Below, piece by piece: positions 1 to 6,158 of a DNA stretch of 17,719 bases (position 1 is the first letter of the stretch; each line of letters begins with the position of its first letter). Source of the stretch: Gorillibacterium sp. GTDB lineage: Bacteria; Bacillota; Bacilli; Paenibacillales; NBRC-103111. The stretch is from NCBI GenBank assembly GCA_014380705.1, contig JACMJI010000296.1, forward strand, positions 1-17,719, written 5' to 3'. The notes beneath the pieces are model-generated. The model had not been told where the DNA came from, did no database searches, and saw only the letters and a program-made list of their open reading frames with translations. The position numbers and the translations under genes were made by a program.

Positions 1-76
1 AATACAACGGAATACAACGGAATACAACGGAATACAACGGAATACAACGGAATACAACGGAATACAACGGAATACA
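1..76. repeat. 10-bp tandem repeat array, at least 7.6 copies
   Basis: The decamer aatacaacgg is repeated seven times without a mismatch and followed by six bases of an eighth copy (aataca) before the sequence diverges. The array starts at the first base of the window, so its true length is unknown. It lies just beyond the 3' end of ylbJ, where the minus strand reads CCGTTGTATT repeats. No open frame uses it. There are no spacers, so it is not a CRISPR. Perfect identity suggests recent expansion by slippage or active homogenisation. Confidence 0.97.
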
Positions 77-114
77 TGGTCGAAGTTACTGTGTTTTTTT
101 ACGGTACATACTCA

Positions 115-1353
115 TCATCGTCGGGTTCGCCGATTTTTGCCGTTCAGGATGGGAGATAGCAGGAAAGTAAGCATAGTTAAACAGCCAAATGCAAGGATTG
201 CAAGCGACGAAGCTTGACCAGCAGATAACCAAAACTCTGGCCAAAGCGATACAAATGACACTTGAGGGGTTACCATTGTATCCATAACGTGACTGGTTCC
301 AATGGTTGGAAGAAAGCTGGAAGGTTCGCTGCTAAGCCAGTCGGCTAATGGGGTTCCAAGAGCAAAAGTAAGAATGAAAGCAAATGCAGCATGGAGGCAG
401 CGACCTGCAAAAAAAGGCAGGTAGCGAATGCTGCTGCCGCTTATTATTCCCCGAACCAGAAGATGTTGACTTAAACCACTCCAGGCGAGTACGGCACCGA
501 TGACGGAATAAAGCCAAATGCCGCCTTTTGCTTGAACAACAGCGGAATAGCTGCCGAGGTGAGGCTCTAATAAAGCCGGAATCAAGGAAGTGCCAGACCA
601 GGCTTCCGGAAGCTGTATAGAAATCATTCGAGTGAGCACGGAGAAGAATATGATGAAGCCGCTAAGCGAAAACAGAGTCTGAATGGCGTGAGCAACAGCT
701 TCCCCCAGCAGCTTTCCGAAGGTTCTACCATCTTCAAGCCGGGCCTCGCTCATCGCACGAAAGAAACGTGCTGCCATTCCTTCTGTCCTTAAAGTTGGTT
801 CGTCCATCTGTTGCTTAGAGCCATCTGGCAATACACGGAATAGCAGAGCAACCCCAAAGGCCGCTATATAATGTACAGCTGCAATAAAGACACCCGCGTG
901 GATGCTATGTAAAAAGCTTGCACCGATCACGGTCACCATCGTGGCAGGGCTGCACAGGTGAGAGAGGGACAAGAGTCGACTAGCCTCAACTTGCTGCAAT
1001 GGTTTTTTGGCATAGAGTTGAAGGGTGGCCTCGGCACCAACGGGATAACCAGCAAGTAGTCCAATAGATAGGGCTCCTCCGCCACCATGGGGAATGCGAA
1101 ACAGTACCCGTAGAAGCGGCTCAAACAATGCGCCGAAGGCTCGAGTAAGACCCAAGCCCGTGACAATCTCTACTAGAATATAAAACGGTAGAAGACCTGG
1201 GAGCAGCACGGTCCACCAGAGTCTTAGGCCTCCAAGAGATGATTGAAAGACTTGGTCCGGGTAAAGGATAATGAGAATGACGAGCAGTAACGCTGTTGCA
1301 GCAAGAATAGCCGTGACAATCCGACTGCGCCCGCTTTCCGGCAGTAGTCCCAT
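115..1353 (-). CDS. ylbJ: YlbJ-type sporulation integral membrane protein
   Basis: A 412-residue polytopic membrane protein of the nucleoside-recognition (Gate) domain family. In Bacillus subtilis the homologue is needed for normal spore formation and is made under SigE control. A first hydrophobic helix lies at about residues 12-31. It is followed by the first gate-like half (about 45-175), with the glycine-rich stretch 89-107 (GGGG, then LAGYPVGAE) and the SLSHLCSPATMV motif at 129-140. A charged linker spans about 176-215. A second membrane half runs from about 218 to 400 and ends in a basic tail (KNRRTRR). The ATG has a good ribosome binding site (GAGGTGA, 6 nt upstream). The gene is transcribed divergently from ylbL; in B. 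subtilis the ylb genes run in one direction. A SigE-like promoter lies just upstream. The substrate, if any, is unknown. No frameshift or truncation is seen. Confidence 0.9.
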   Translation of the reverse strand: MGLLPESGRSRIVTAILAATALLLVILIILYPDQVFQSSLGGLRLWWTVLLPGLLPFYILVEIVTGLGLTRAFGALFEPLLRVLFRIPHGGGGALSIGLLAGYPVGAEATLQLYAKKPLQQVEASRLLSLSHLCSPATMVTVIGASFLHSIHAGVFIAAVHYIAAFGVALLFRVLPDGSKQQMDEPTLRTEGMAARFFRAMSEARLEDGRTFGKLLGEAVAHAIQTLFSLSGFIIFFSVLTRMISIQLPEAWSGTSLIPALLEPHLGSYSAVVQAKGGIWLYSVIGAVLAWSGLSQHLLVRGIISGSSIRYLPFFAGRCLHAAFAFILTFALGTPLADWLSSEPSSFLPTIGTSHVMDTMVTPQVSFVSLWPEFWLSAGQASSLAILAFGCLTMLTFLLSPILNGKNRRTRR

Positions 1354-1387
1354 GGGAAATCACCTCGCGAAGGTAAGCTTTGCTTCA

Positions 1388-1416
1388 AGTGTACGCCACG
1401 AAAGTGACGAATAGAC
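1388..1416 (-). promoter_or_regulatory. Candidate SigE-type promoter for ylbJ
   Basis: On the minus strand a -10-like CGTACACT (1388-1395) resembles the SigE consensus CATACAnT at 7 of 8 positions. A -35-like GTCTATT (1410-1416) sits 14 nt upstream of it. The implied start near 1380 leaves a leader of about 26 nt carrying the ylbJ ribosome binding site. The assignment rests on motif similarity and on the known SigE control of ylbJ in Bacillus. Confidence 0.45.
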
Positions 1417-1509
1417 CAAGCTGTCTTGCCCTGAACACCTTGCGAACAGCAGTTATATTATAGGACCTACTAGCATAACAAAAATAGATGTGGATTTGGA
1501 GGTTGAGAC

Positions 1510-2628
1510 ATGGATGAACAAAATAATAAAGGATCAGATGAATGGAATCCAGGTGGAGGACCAGGGAGAAAACCGCGTCTACCCTCTTCGTTTAAAATTA
1601 TTGCATCAGCCATGGTCGGTTTAATCGCAGCTTATTTTCTTGTCTTTTACCCGCTTCCTTATTATATTTATCAACCGGGGACGGCCGAGAATATCAGGTC
1701 AATGGTTATCGTGAACAAGGAAACTCCGCCCGATGCGGGTTCATTCATGCTTACTACCGTAGGAGTCATGAATGCCAACGCGTTGACTTATGTCTGGGCA
1801 GAACTGACGGATAAGGAATTGAAGCAGAGAAAGAATGTGCTTCTTGCGGGAGAAACAGAAGAGGAATACAATCAGCGACAGGTATACAGTATGGTTTCTT
1901 CCCAAAGCAATGCCATTTTAGCCGCTTACCATAAACTTGGCATTCCTTACCATTTTAAAACGGAGAGTATCATGGTCATGCACCTGGTTCCTGGCATGCC
2001 CGCTGCAAGCATCCTCAGGGTAGGGGATGTCTTGCTCAAAATGGACGGTAAAGTGATGGAATCAGCGAAGCAACTGGTTAGCTATTTAAGTGGCAAAAAA
2101 GCTGGCGATTCCTTATCCGTCACATTTAGGCGCGGGGATAAGGTTTTAGAGAAACAGGTAGCCCTTGACTACTTGCCAGAAGAGCCTGCCGAAAGCGGCA
2201 AGGCTGCAAAACCTCGTCGAGTGGGTGTCGGCATCTCCTATAACTTCCTCATGTCTGTCCAACCTGAGAATCTAGAAAACCACATAAAGATTCAAGCAGG
2301 TGAAATCGGCGGACCTTCCGCAGGACTGATGTTCACCCTCGAAATTATCAACCATCTCCTCCCCGAGGATATCTCAAAAGGACACCGGGTCGCCGGAACA
2401 GGTACAATCATCGAGGATGGTACGGTAGGTCCGATCGGAGGCATTCCTTATAAGGTAATTGCAGCCCATCGAGAGAAGGCAGAAATCTTCTTCGCCCCCA
2501 AGGAAAATGCAGCAGATGCTATAAAACAGGCTGAAAAATTAAAAACAAAAATGAAGATCGTAACCATTAGCACACTTAGCGAGGCAATGGATTATTTGGA
2601 GCAACTCCCTGAGACTGCACAGAAGTAA
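1510..2628 (+). CDS. ylbL: YlbL-type membrane-anchored PDZ and Lon-like serine protease
   Basis: A 372-residue protease of the YlbL/SepM family. A cytoplasmic N-terminus of about 28 residues precedes one transmembrane helix (about 29-50), so the remainder should face outside. A PDZ domain follows at about 155-220 (VPGMPAASILRVGDVLLKMDG). The C-terminal S16 (Lon-like) peptidase domain contains GEIGGPSAGL with the likely nucleophile Ser270, and GGIPYK with the likely general base Lys315, giving a Ser-Lys dyad. Relatives cleave extracytoplasmic peptides (SepM in streptococci) or contribute to control of cell-division inhibitors (YlbL in Bacillus); the substrate here is unknown. The start is set by the ribosome binding site TTTGGAGG, 7 nt upstream of the ATG. 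The gene is monocistronic, divergent from ylbJ and convergent with tmcAL. No membrane or catalytic element is missing. Confidence 0.92.
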   Translation: MDEQNNKGSDEWNPGGGPGRKPRLPSSFKIIASAMVGLIAAYFLVFYPLPYYIYQPGTAENIRSMVIVNKETPPDAGSFMLTTVGVMNANALTYVWAELTDKELKQRKNVLLAGETEEEYNQRQVYSMVSSQSNAILAAYHKLGIPYHFKTESIMVMHLVPGMPAASILRVGDVLLKMDGKVMESAKQLVSYLSGKKAGDSLSVTFRRGDKVLEKQVALDYLPEEPAESGKAAKPRRVGVGISYNFLMSVQPENLENHIKIQAGEIGGPSAGLMFTLEIINHLLPEDISKGHRVAGTGTIIEDGTVGPIGGIPYKVIAAHREKAEIFFAPKENAADAIKQAEKLKTKMKIVTISTLSEAMDYLEQLPETAQK

Positions 2629-2714
2629 TTCATGAAGCAGCTGGTAAAGCTTCTGGAAAAAACCCGCTTGCAGGTGGACAGTCCAGGAATTTTATGAGTT
2701 CATCATGAGGTAAA

Positions 2715-2769
2715 AAAATAACCAACGAAGTTCCACTAGTTTTCGTAGTGGGGCTTCATTGGTTATTTT
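2715..2769. terminator. Bidirectional intrinsic terminator between ylbL and tmcAL
   Basis: Two 24-nt arms (2715-2738 and 2746-2769) pair with one C/A mismatch and two G-T wobbles around a 7-nt loop. An A-run flanks the left side and a T-rich tract the right side, so the element can end transcription of both converging genes. The interval 2629-2714 holds no supported gene. Confidence 0.92.
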
Positions 2770-2803
2770 GCTTTAACAATGATCGCCGATCTCGTTAATA
2801 GAT

Positions 2804-4108
2804 TTAGTCATTCTGGCCAGCCCTGTTATAATTTTCGCTTTGCAGGGGAGCCTGATAATAGTCACGGAACAACTCGCGGCTTTCGGGTACGGGACCAGAG
2901 AGTGCATAGATGGCTGCTGCACGGAGGTCAAGAGTAAGCAATGGAGAGGTTTCCTTTGTCGCCTTGATAACGATCGGTACGGATGCAGTCGACTTCATTT
3001 GTTTCAGGAGCTGACGGCCGCGTGTGCTAAAGCCTAGAATGCGTAAGTAGGGTACACCCTTAGACAGCACCTCCCGAGAGAGATCCGCTTTGCTGTGATC
3101 AAGTAAAATGCGGAGTAAGGTACGCTGAAGCTTGGCACTGGTGTAACGCTTGGTTTTAATGGCATCTAGAAGCTGTTGGACAAGATTCCCTTCCTCGTAG
3201 TCCAGTGTCGGAAGTGCCCCCTTGATACGGTGCTCCAGCCCTTCGGTTACTTCGCAGATTTTGACCAGATCCTGCGGGGAACGGGTAAGGAGGACGTGCA
3301 GAAGCGGGGCAGCAAATCGCTCCCAATCGATTGGTCCGCGTCCAGCCGCCCATTCCCGCTGAAGGATGTCATGCGTGTACGCGGGGATAAAGGGCCGGGC
3401 CGCCGCTAGCCCGGCTGCTAGTTCAGCTGCAGCGCCTGCTGCAGCAAGGCTGTTCACGCCGCCCATAAGCAGGCGGCGTATAGCTGTGGCGCTGGCGAGG
3501 GCTCCGCCCGCCGCCTCCCGCTCATGATAGCCCGCACCGGTGCGGGCTATGGTGAGCGGGACCATGCGGCTGCCGATGCGGCGCAGCGCCAAACAATAGT
3601 GCAGCCCAAGAATATCGTTGGGCTGCACGAGAAGTCCTTCGTCGGTGCTTCCGCCGACGAAGGCAGCAGTGGCAGCGGCATACGCTGCGGGATAGCCGAT
3701 TCCACGGACTAGCTGAGCGCGCAGAAGATCCCGGAATTCCACGGGTTCTTCGTACAAGCGCTCAGCAAGCTCCTGGAATCGGTGGATCACGCCGCTCTCG
3801 CTGCCGAAAACGATAGCGTCCGTCAGCCCGGTCGCCTCAAGTGCCGATACAGCGCCGTAGGCAAACCATTCGGCAGGCTGGGCAGAAAAAGCAACGGGCA
3901 GCTCGATGACAACATCAGCGCCCATGTGAAGCGCCATCTCGGCGCGCGCCCACTTGCTCGCGATTGCAGGCTCGCCCCGTTGCAGGAAGGGGCCGCTCAT
4001 CACAGCGATGACAGCCTCAGCCCCTGTGAGTCGCTTCGCTTCTTGGAAATGATGCACATGTCCATTATGAAGCGGGTTATATTCAACAACAAGACCTACT
4101 ATTCTCAA
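2804..4108 (-). CDS. tmcAL: tRNA(Met) cytidine acetate ligase (TmcAL, YlbM)
   Basis: TmcAL uses ATP and acetate to form N4-acetylcytidine at the wobble position of elongator tRNA(Met). The N-terminal nucleotidyltransferase-like fold is clear: LVVEYNPLHNGH with the HxGH motif at residues 14-17, MSGPFLQRGEPA at about 37-48, and FGSE at 101-104. The tRNA-binding C-terminal half includes EGLEHRI and the LLDAIKTKRYT segment. I place the start at a TTG (4106-4108), giving 434 residues beginning MRIVGLVVEYNP. It has an AGGGGG ribosome binding site 7 nt upstream and matches where family members begin. The frame stays open for 32 more codons upstream, but that extension reads through a 12-bp tandem repeat (MLNLELNLMLNL) and is not credible protein. 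The middle of the gene (about 3390-3770) is GC- and alanine-rich and contains an unusual run of inverted repeats. Convergent with ylbL and divergent from yceD. Confidence 0.93.
   Translation of the reverse strand: MRIVGLVVEYNPLHNGHVHHFQEAKRLTGAEAVIAVMSGPFLQRGEPAIASKWARAEMALHMGADVVIELPVAFSAQPAEWFAYGAVSALEATGLTDAIVFGSESGVIHRFQELAERLYEEPVEFRDLLRAQLVRGIGYPAAYAAATAAFVGGSTDEGLLVQPNDILGLHYCLALRRIGSRMVPLTIARTGAGYHEREAAGGALASATAIRRLLMGGVNSLAAAGAAAELAAGLAAARPFIPAYTHDILQREWAAGRGPIDWERFAAPLLHVLLTRSPQDLVKICEVTEGLEHRIKGALPTLDYEEGNLVQQLLDAIKTKRYTSAKLQRTLLRILLDHSKADLSREVLSKGVPYLRILGFSTRGRQLLKQMKSTASVPIVIKATKETSPLLTLDLRAAAIYALSGPVPESRELFRDYYQAPLQSENYNRAGQND
3394..3766 (-). repeat. Cluster of six strong inverted repeats inside tmcAL
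   Basis: Six hairpins lie within 373 bp of coding sequence. H1 is 3394-3415 (7-bp arms). H2 is 3456-3479 (8-bp arms). H3 is 3516-3561, a 46-bp palindrome with 21 of 23 positions paired and a perfect 24-bp core at 3527-3550. H4 is 3599-3628 (11-bp arms). H5 is 3636-3663 (10-bp arms). H6 is 3724-3751 (10-bp arms with one mismatch), enclosed by a further 9-bp stem at 3712-3720 and 3758-3766. H1, H2, H4, H5 and H6 each have a loop of exactly 8 nt, and the centre of H3 is the 8-nt palindrome CACCGGTG. The reading frame is intact through all six. Confidence 0.9.
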
Positions 4109-4156
4109 AAGAAAATCCCCCTGATTCATTAACAACTTTTTGATGATATTAGTAAC

Positions 4157-4204
4157 TAGGTTTAGCATTAGGTTTAGCATTAGGTTTAGCTCTAGGTTTA
4201 GCAT
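4157..4204 (-). repeat. 12-bp tandem repeat, four copies, in the tmcAL leader
   Basis: Four contiguous copies of taggtttagcat run from 4157 to 4204. Copies 1, 2 and 4 are identical and copy 3 differs in its last two bases (tc for at). The array lies between the likely tmcAL promoter and its TTG start, so it would be transcribed as part of the 5' leader. Because the period is a multiple of three and free of stops in the tmcAL frame, it creates a spurious in-frame extension. Confidence 0.95.
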
Positions 4205-4231
4205 TAAATAATAAACGATTTATCCATTCAA
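4203..4231 (-). promoter_or_regulatory. Candidate sigma-A promoter for tmcAL
   Basis: On the minus strand TTGAAT (4226-4231) and TTTAAT (4203-4208) are separated by 17 nt. Transcription would start near 4196, inside the 12-bp array, giving a leader of about 88 nt before the TTG start. Both hexamers are imperfect in an AT-rich stretch, so this is a moderate call. Confidence 0.45.
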
Positions 4232-4330
4232 AAAAACGATAGTAGTTTTCCAAATGCATTCAAACGTTCAGGTTCACCATTATGTATTGGTATTGGAACA
4301 GTTTGATTTTGTATCTAGGTTTGAGTTATT

Positions 4331-4410
4331 CTATAGATCTGTCTAGGTAACTATAGATCTGTCTAGGTAACTATAGATCTGTCTAGGTAACTATAGATCT
4401 GTCTAGGTAA
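4331..4410. repeat. 20-bp tandem repeat, four identical copies
   Basis: The unit ctatagatctgtctaggtaa occurs four times with no mismatch. Each unit contains the palindromes CTATAG and AGATCT and ends with CTAGGTAA. The array lies about 180 bp upstream of the yceD -35 element and about 100 bp upstream of the tmcAL promoter candidate. A 20-bp period places each copy about two helical turns from the next, on roughly the same DNA face. No function can be read from it. Confidence 0.97.
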
Positions 4411-4587
4411 CTTTTTTCAGCTTGGAACAGGTATCCTATGGTTAAGTAAGCATTAATTTAATGTTTACCTCCCCATTATAACGGATGATATCCCGCTTCC
4501 CCAAATCAATATTAGAAAGCAGTGTTACGGTAAGTGCTCAATGACAGCTTTTTGCAAAAGTTTCTGATGCCTGTCAGTGATAAAAGG

Positions 4588-4617
4588 TTGACAAGATGCA
4601 TATGGAATGGCTATAAT
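4588..4617 (+). promoter_or_regulatory. Consensus sigma-A promoter for yceD-rpmF
   Basis: A perfect TTGACA (4588-4593) and a perfect TATAAT (4612-4617) are separated by 18 nt. The predicted start near 4624 gives a leader of about 22 nt that carries the GGAGTGA ribosome binding site of yceD. It should be a strong constitutive promoter, which suits a ribosomal protein operon. Confidence 0.9.
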
Positions 4618-4645
4618 TATTTTTGTTTGTTTGGAGTGATGACTG

Positions 4646-5146
4646 ATGCATATTAACATTAAAAACTTGACCACCAAAGAGCAATCGGCACAGCTTCTTG
4701 AGCAACTGGATTTGTCCGATCTTCTTGGCGGTCGCATTGATCTCGTTTCTTTTGGTACCTTAGTAGCAGAATTGCAAGCCGTAACGGAGCAAGGGGTCGT
4801 CGAAGTGACAGGCTTACTAACGCTTCCGGTAACGTTGCTATGCTCTCGCTGTCTTTGTGAGGTACAAGAAACGCTTGCCATTCCGTTTCGTGAGCGATTT
4901 ACTAAAGAGTCAATCGAAGACGGTGATGACAGTGACCTGCACTTAGTGAAGGAAGATCCCGTGGATCTGAAGCCATTTGTGGAGGAAGCTGTTTGGATGG
5001 CGTTACCCTACATTCCGCTTTGCAGCGAGGATTGCGAGGGACTTTGTCCGGTTTGCGGTGTTAACCGCAATGAGCAAGACTGCGGCTGTAAGGTTGAGAA
5101 GATTGACCCCCGTCTTGCGGGTTTGGCCGACCTTTTCAAAGAATAA
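4646..5146 (+). CDS. YceD family (DUF177) protein linked to 23S rRNA and L32
   Basis: A 166-residue cytoplasmic protein of the YceD/DUF177 family (the Bacillus homologue is YlbN), almost always found next to rpmF. Homologues in E. coli and plants have been tied to 23S rRNA accumulation or 50S assembly; the biochemical role is unresolved. The cysteine signature is clear: Cys66, Cys69 and Cys71 (CSRCLC), then Cys126, Cys130, Cys134 and Cys137 in SEDCEGLCPVCG, followed by Cys146 and Cys148. These could bind zinc. An acidic stretch lies at about 90-105. The ATG start has GGAGTGA upstream. The stop codon is 48 nt from the rpmF start, so the two genes are probably cotranscribed from the consensus promoter at 4588-4617. 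Confidence 0.9.
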   Translation: MHINIKNLTTKEQSAQLLEQLDLSDLLGGRIDLVSFGTLVAELQAVTEQGVVEVTGLLTLPVTLLCSRCLCEVQETLAIPFRERFTKESIEDGDDSDLHLVKEDPVDLKPFVEEAVWMALPYIPLCSEDCEGLCPVCGVNRNEQDCGCKVEKIDPRLAGLADLFKE

Positions 5147-5194
5147 CAAGAAGACCGTTCGCGGTTTTTGAATGATGGCAAGGAGGTGGGAAGA

Positions 5195-5368
5195 ATGGCA
5201 GTACCACAAAGGAGAACATCCAAAACGCGCCGTGACAAGCGCCGGACTCACTTCAAGCTGGTAGTTCCGGGCATGGTCAAATGCGATCAATGCGGAGAAC
5301 TCAAGCTCGCTCACCGCGTCTGCAAAGTATGCGGTTCTTACAAGGGCGTTGAAGTTATCAAGCAATAA
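5195..5368 (+). CDS. rpmF: 50S ribosomal protein L32
   Basis: A 57-residue L32 (bL32) beginning [17 protein letters not shown], the usual basic N-terminus. Four cysteines form a zinc ribbon: Cys30/Cys33 (CDQC) and Cys43/Cys46 (CKVC). This is therefore the zinc-binding C+ type rather than the cysteine-free form used under zinc limitation. The ATG at 5195 is preferred over the TTG nine codons upstream because AAGGAGGTGG lies just before it and because the protein then has the family's length and first residues. It is the last gene of the yceD-rpmF unit and is followed by a terminator-like hairpin. Confidence 0.98.
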   Translation: MAVPQRRTSKTRRDKRRTHFKLVVPGMVKCDQCGELKLAHRVCKVCGSYKGVEVIKQ

Positions 5369-5374
5369 TTGAGG

Positions 5375-5415
5375 AAAGGTAGTACCTTCATCTTTGGTGG
5401 GGTGCTATTTTTTTT
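5375..5415 (+). terminator. Intrinsic terminator after rpmF
   Basis: AAAGGTAGTACC (5375-5386) pairs with GGTGCTATTTTT (5401-5412), using three G-T wobbles, and the arm runs into an eight-base T tract (5408-5415). It begins 6 nt after the rpmF stop. The stem is modest, but position and T tract support the call. Confidence 0.65.
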
Positions 5416-5512
5416 CGCTGGTAAACTCGTTTTTTTGCTTCCATCATTCCTGAAAAATGCTCTATTACATATCAGTGGGTTATTCCTGCTTTCTTTTTCC
5501 AAAACTTTTTTA

Positions 5513-5539
5513 TATACTAGTCTTAGGACCTGGTAATAA
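5513..5539 (+). promoter_or_regulatory. fapR promoter -10 element and FapR operator
   Basis: TTAGGACCTGGTAATAA (5523-5539) matches the FapR operator pattern TTAGTACCTGGTACTAA at 15 of 17 positions and has the same dyad symmetry. A -10-like TATACT (5513-5518) sits just upstream, so the operator would cover the transcription start. No good -35 is visible at the expected spacing. FapR bound here would repress its own operon until malonyl-CoA releases it. This is the only FapR-like site I found in the window. Confidence 0.82.
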
Positions 5540-5572
5540 AACAATTTGACTTTCAAATGATAATGAAAGCGG

Positions 5573-6145
5573 GTGCCGGTTATCGAACGATTGCCCAAAC
5601 GCGAGCGTCAACGGCAGCTCGTCCAATATATCGAAGAAAACCCTTTTGTAACAGATGATGATCTAACTGGGCGTTACGGTGTGAGCATTCAGACCGTTCG
5701 GCTGGATCGAATGGAACTCGGTATTCCCGAGCTTCGAGAACGACTTAAAACAATGGCTGCTCGCTCTTTCGATCAGGTGCGTTCCCTTTCTCCCGATGAG
5801 GTGATTGGCGAGGTTATTGATTTGCAGTTGGATAAAAGTGGAATCTCCTTGTTTGAAGTAAAAGAGGAGCATGTTTTTACGCGGACTGGCATTGCTCGGG
5901 GGCATCATATTTTCGCACAGGCCAACTCCCTTGCCATTGCTTTGATCAATGACGAGATTGCACTTACCGCTTCTGCAGACATTCGATTTGTTCGGTCTGT
6001 CCACTTGGGTGAGAAATGTGTTGCTAAAGCGAAAGTGGAGCGCAAGTCCAGAGGGAATGCTAAGGTGAATATTATCACTACCGTTGGTTCAGAGGCTGTC
6101 TTTCAAGGGCAGTTTCTGATCTATCATTCCAATAATATTGGATAG
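5573..6145 (+). CDS. fapR: FapR, malonyl-CoA-responsive repressor of lipid synthesis
   Basis: A 190-residue transcription factor that represses fatty-acid and phospholipid genes and is released by malonyl-CoA. The N-terminal DeoR-like helix-turn-helix (about 9-50) includes TDDDLTGRYGVSIQTVRLDR. A linker helix precedes the hotdog-fold effector domain (about 72-185). By alignment to B. subtilis FapR, the ligand-contact residues Phe99, Arg106, Gly107 and Asn115 correspond to Phe102, Arg109, Gly110 and Asn118 here, so effector sensing should be retained. The start is a GTG; the frame has an in-frame TGA three codons upstream, and the only alternative (TTG at codon 7) has no ribosome binding site. 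The GTG itself has only a weak one (GAAAG), partly within a small inverted repeat. It is the first gene of the operon and is preceded by its own operator. Confidence 0.96.
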   Translation: MPVIERLPKRERQRQLVQYIEENPFVTDDDLTGRYGVSIQTVRLDRMELGIPELRERLKTMAARSFDQVRSLSPDEVIGEVIDLQLDKSGISLFEVKEEHVFTRTGIARGHHIFAQANSLAIALINDEIALTASADIRFVRSVHLGEKCVAKAKVERKSRGNAKVNIITTVGSEAVFQGQFLIYHSNNIG

Positions 6146-6158
6146 AGGAGTTGATCTG

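Larger units (their letters stand above)
4109..4645. other. 537-bp divergent intergenic region with two tandem arrays
   Basis: This gap separates tmcAL (minus) from yceD (plus). It holds the probable tmcAL promoter, a 12-bp x4 array in the tmcAL leader, a 20-bp x4 array, an imperfect inverted repeat at 4446-4468 (GTAAGCATTA and TAATGTTTAC around a 3-nt spacer, with one G-T pair), and the yceD promoter. Apart from the repeat-derived N-terminal extension of the tmcAL frame, I see no credible coding sequence and no RNA gene I recognise. Confidence 0.8.

Noticed and set aside
1..76. CRISPR array
   Set aside because: The units are contiguous 10-mers with no spacers. The 12-bp and 20-bp arrays fail for the same reason.
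1453..1475. Second FapR-like site upstream of ylbL (TAGGACCTACTAG)
   Set aside because: Only about 10 of 17 positions fit the operator, the dyad is lost, and ylbL is not a lipid gene.
2632..2697. A 21-codon frame (MKQLVKLLEKTRLQVDSPGIL) after ylbL
   Set aside because: No ribosome binding site, no recognisable homology, and it sits in the short tail before the terminator.
4109..4204. 32-residue N-terminal extension of tmcAL
   Set aside because: It is mostly encoded by the 12-bp tandem repeat, and the TTG at 4108 has a good ribosome binding site and the conserved family start.
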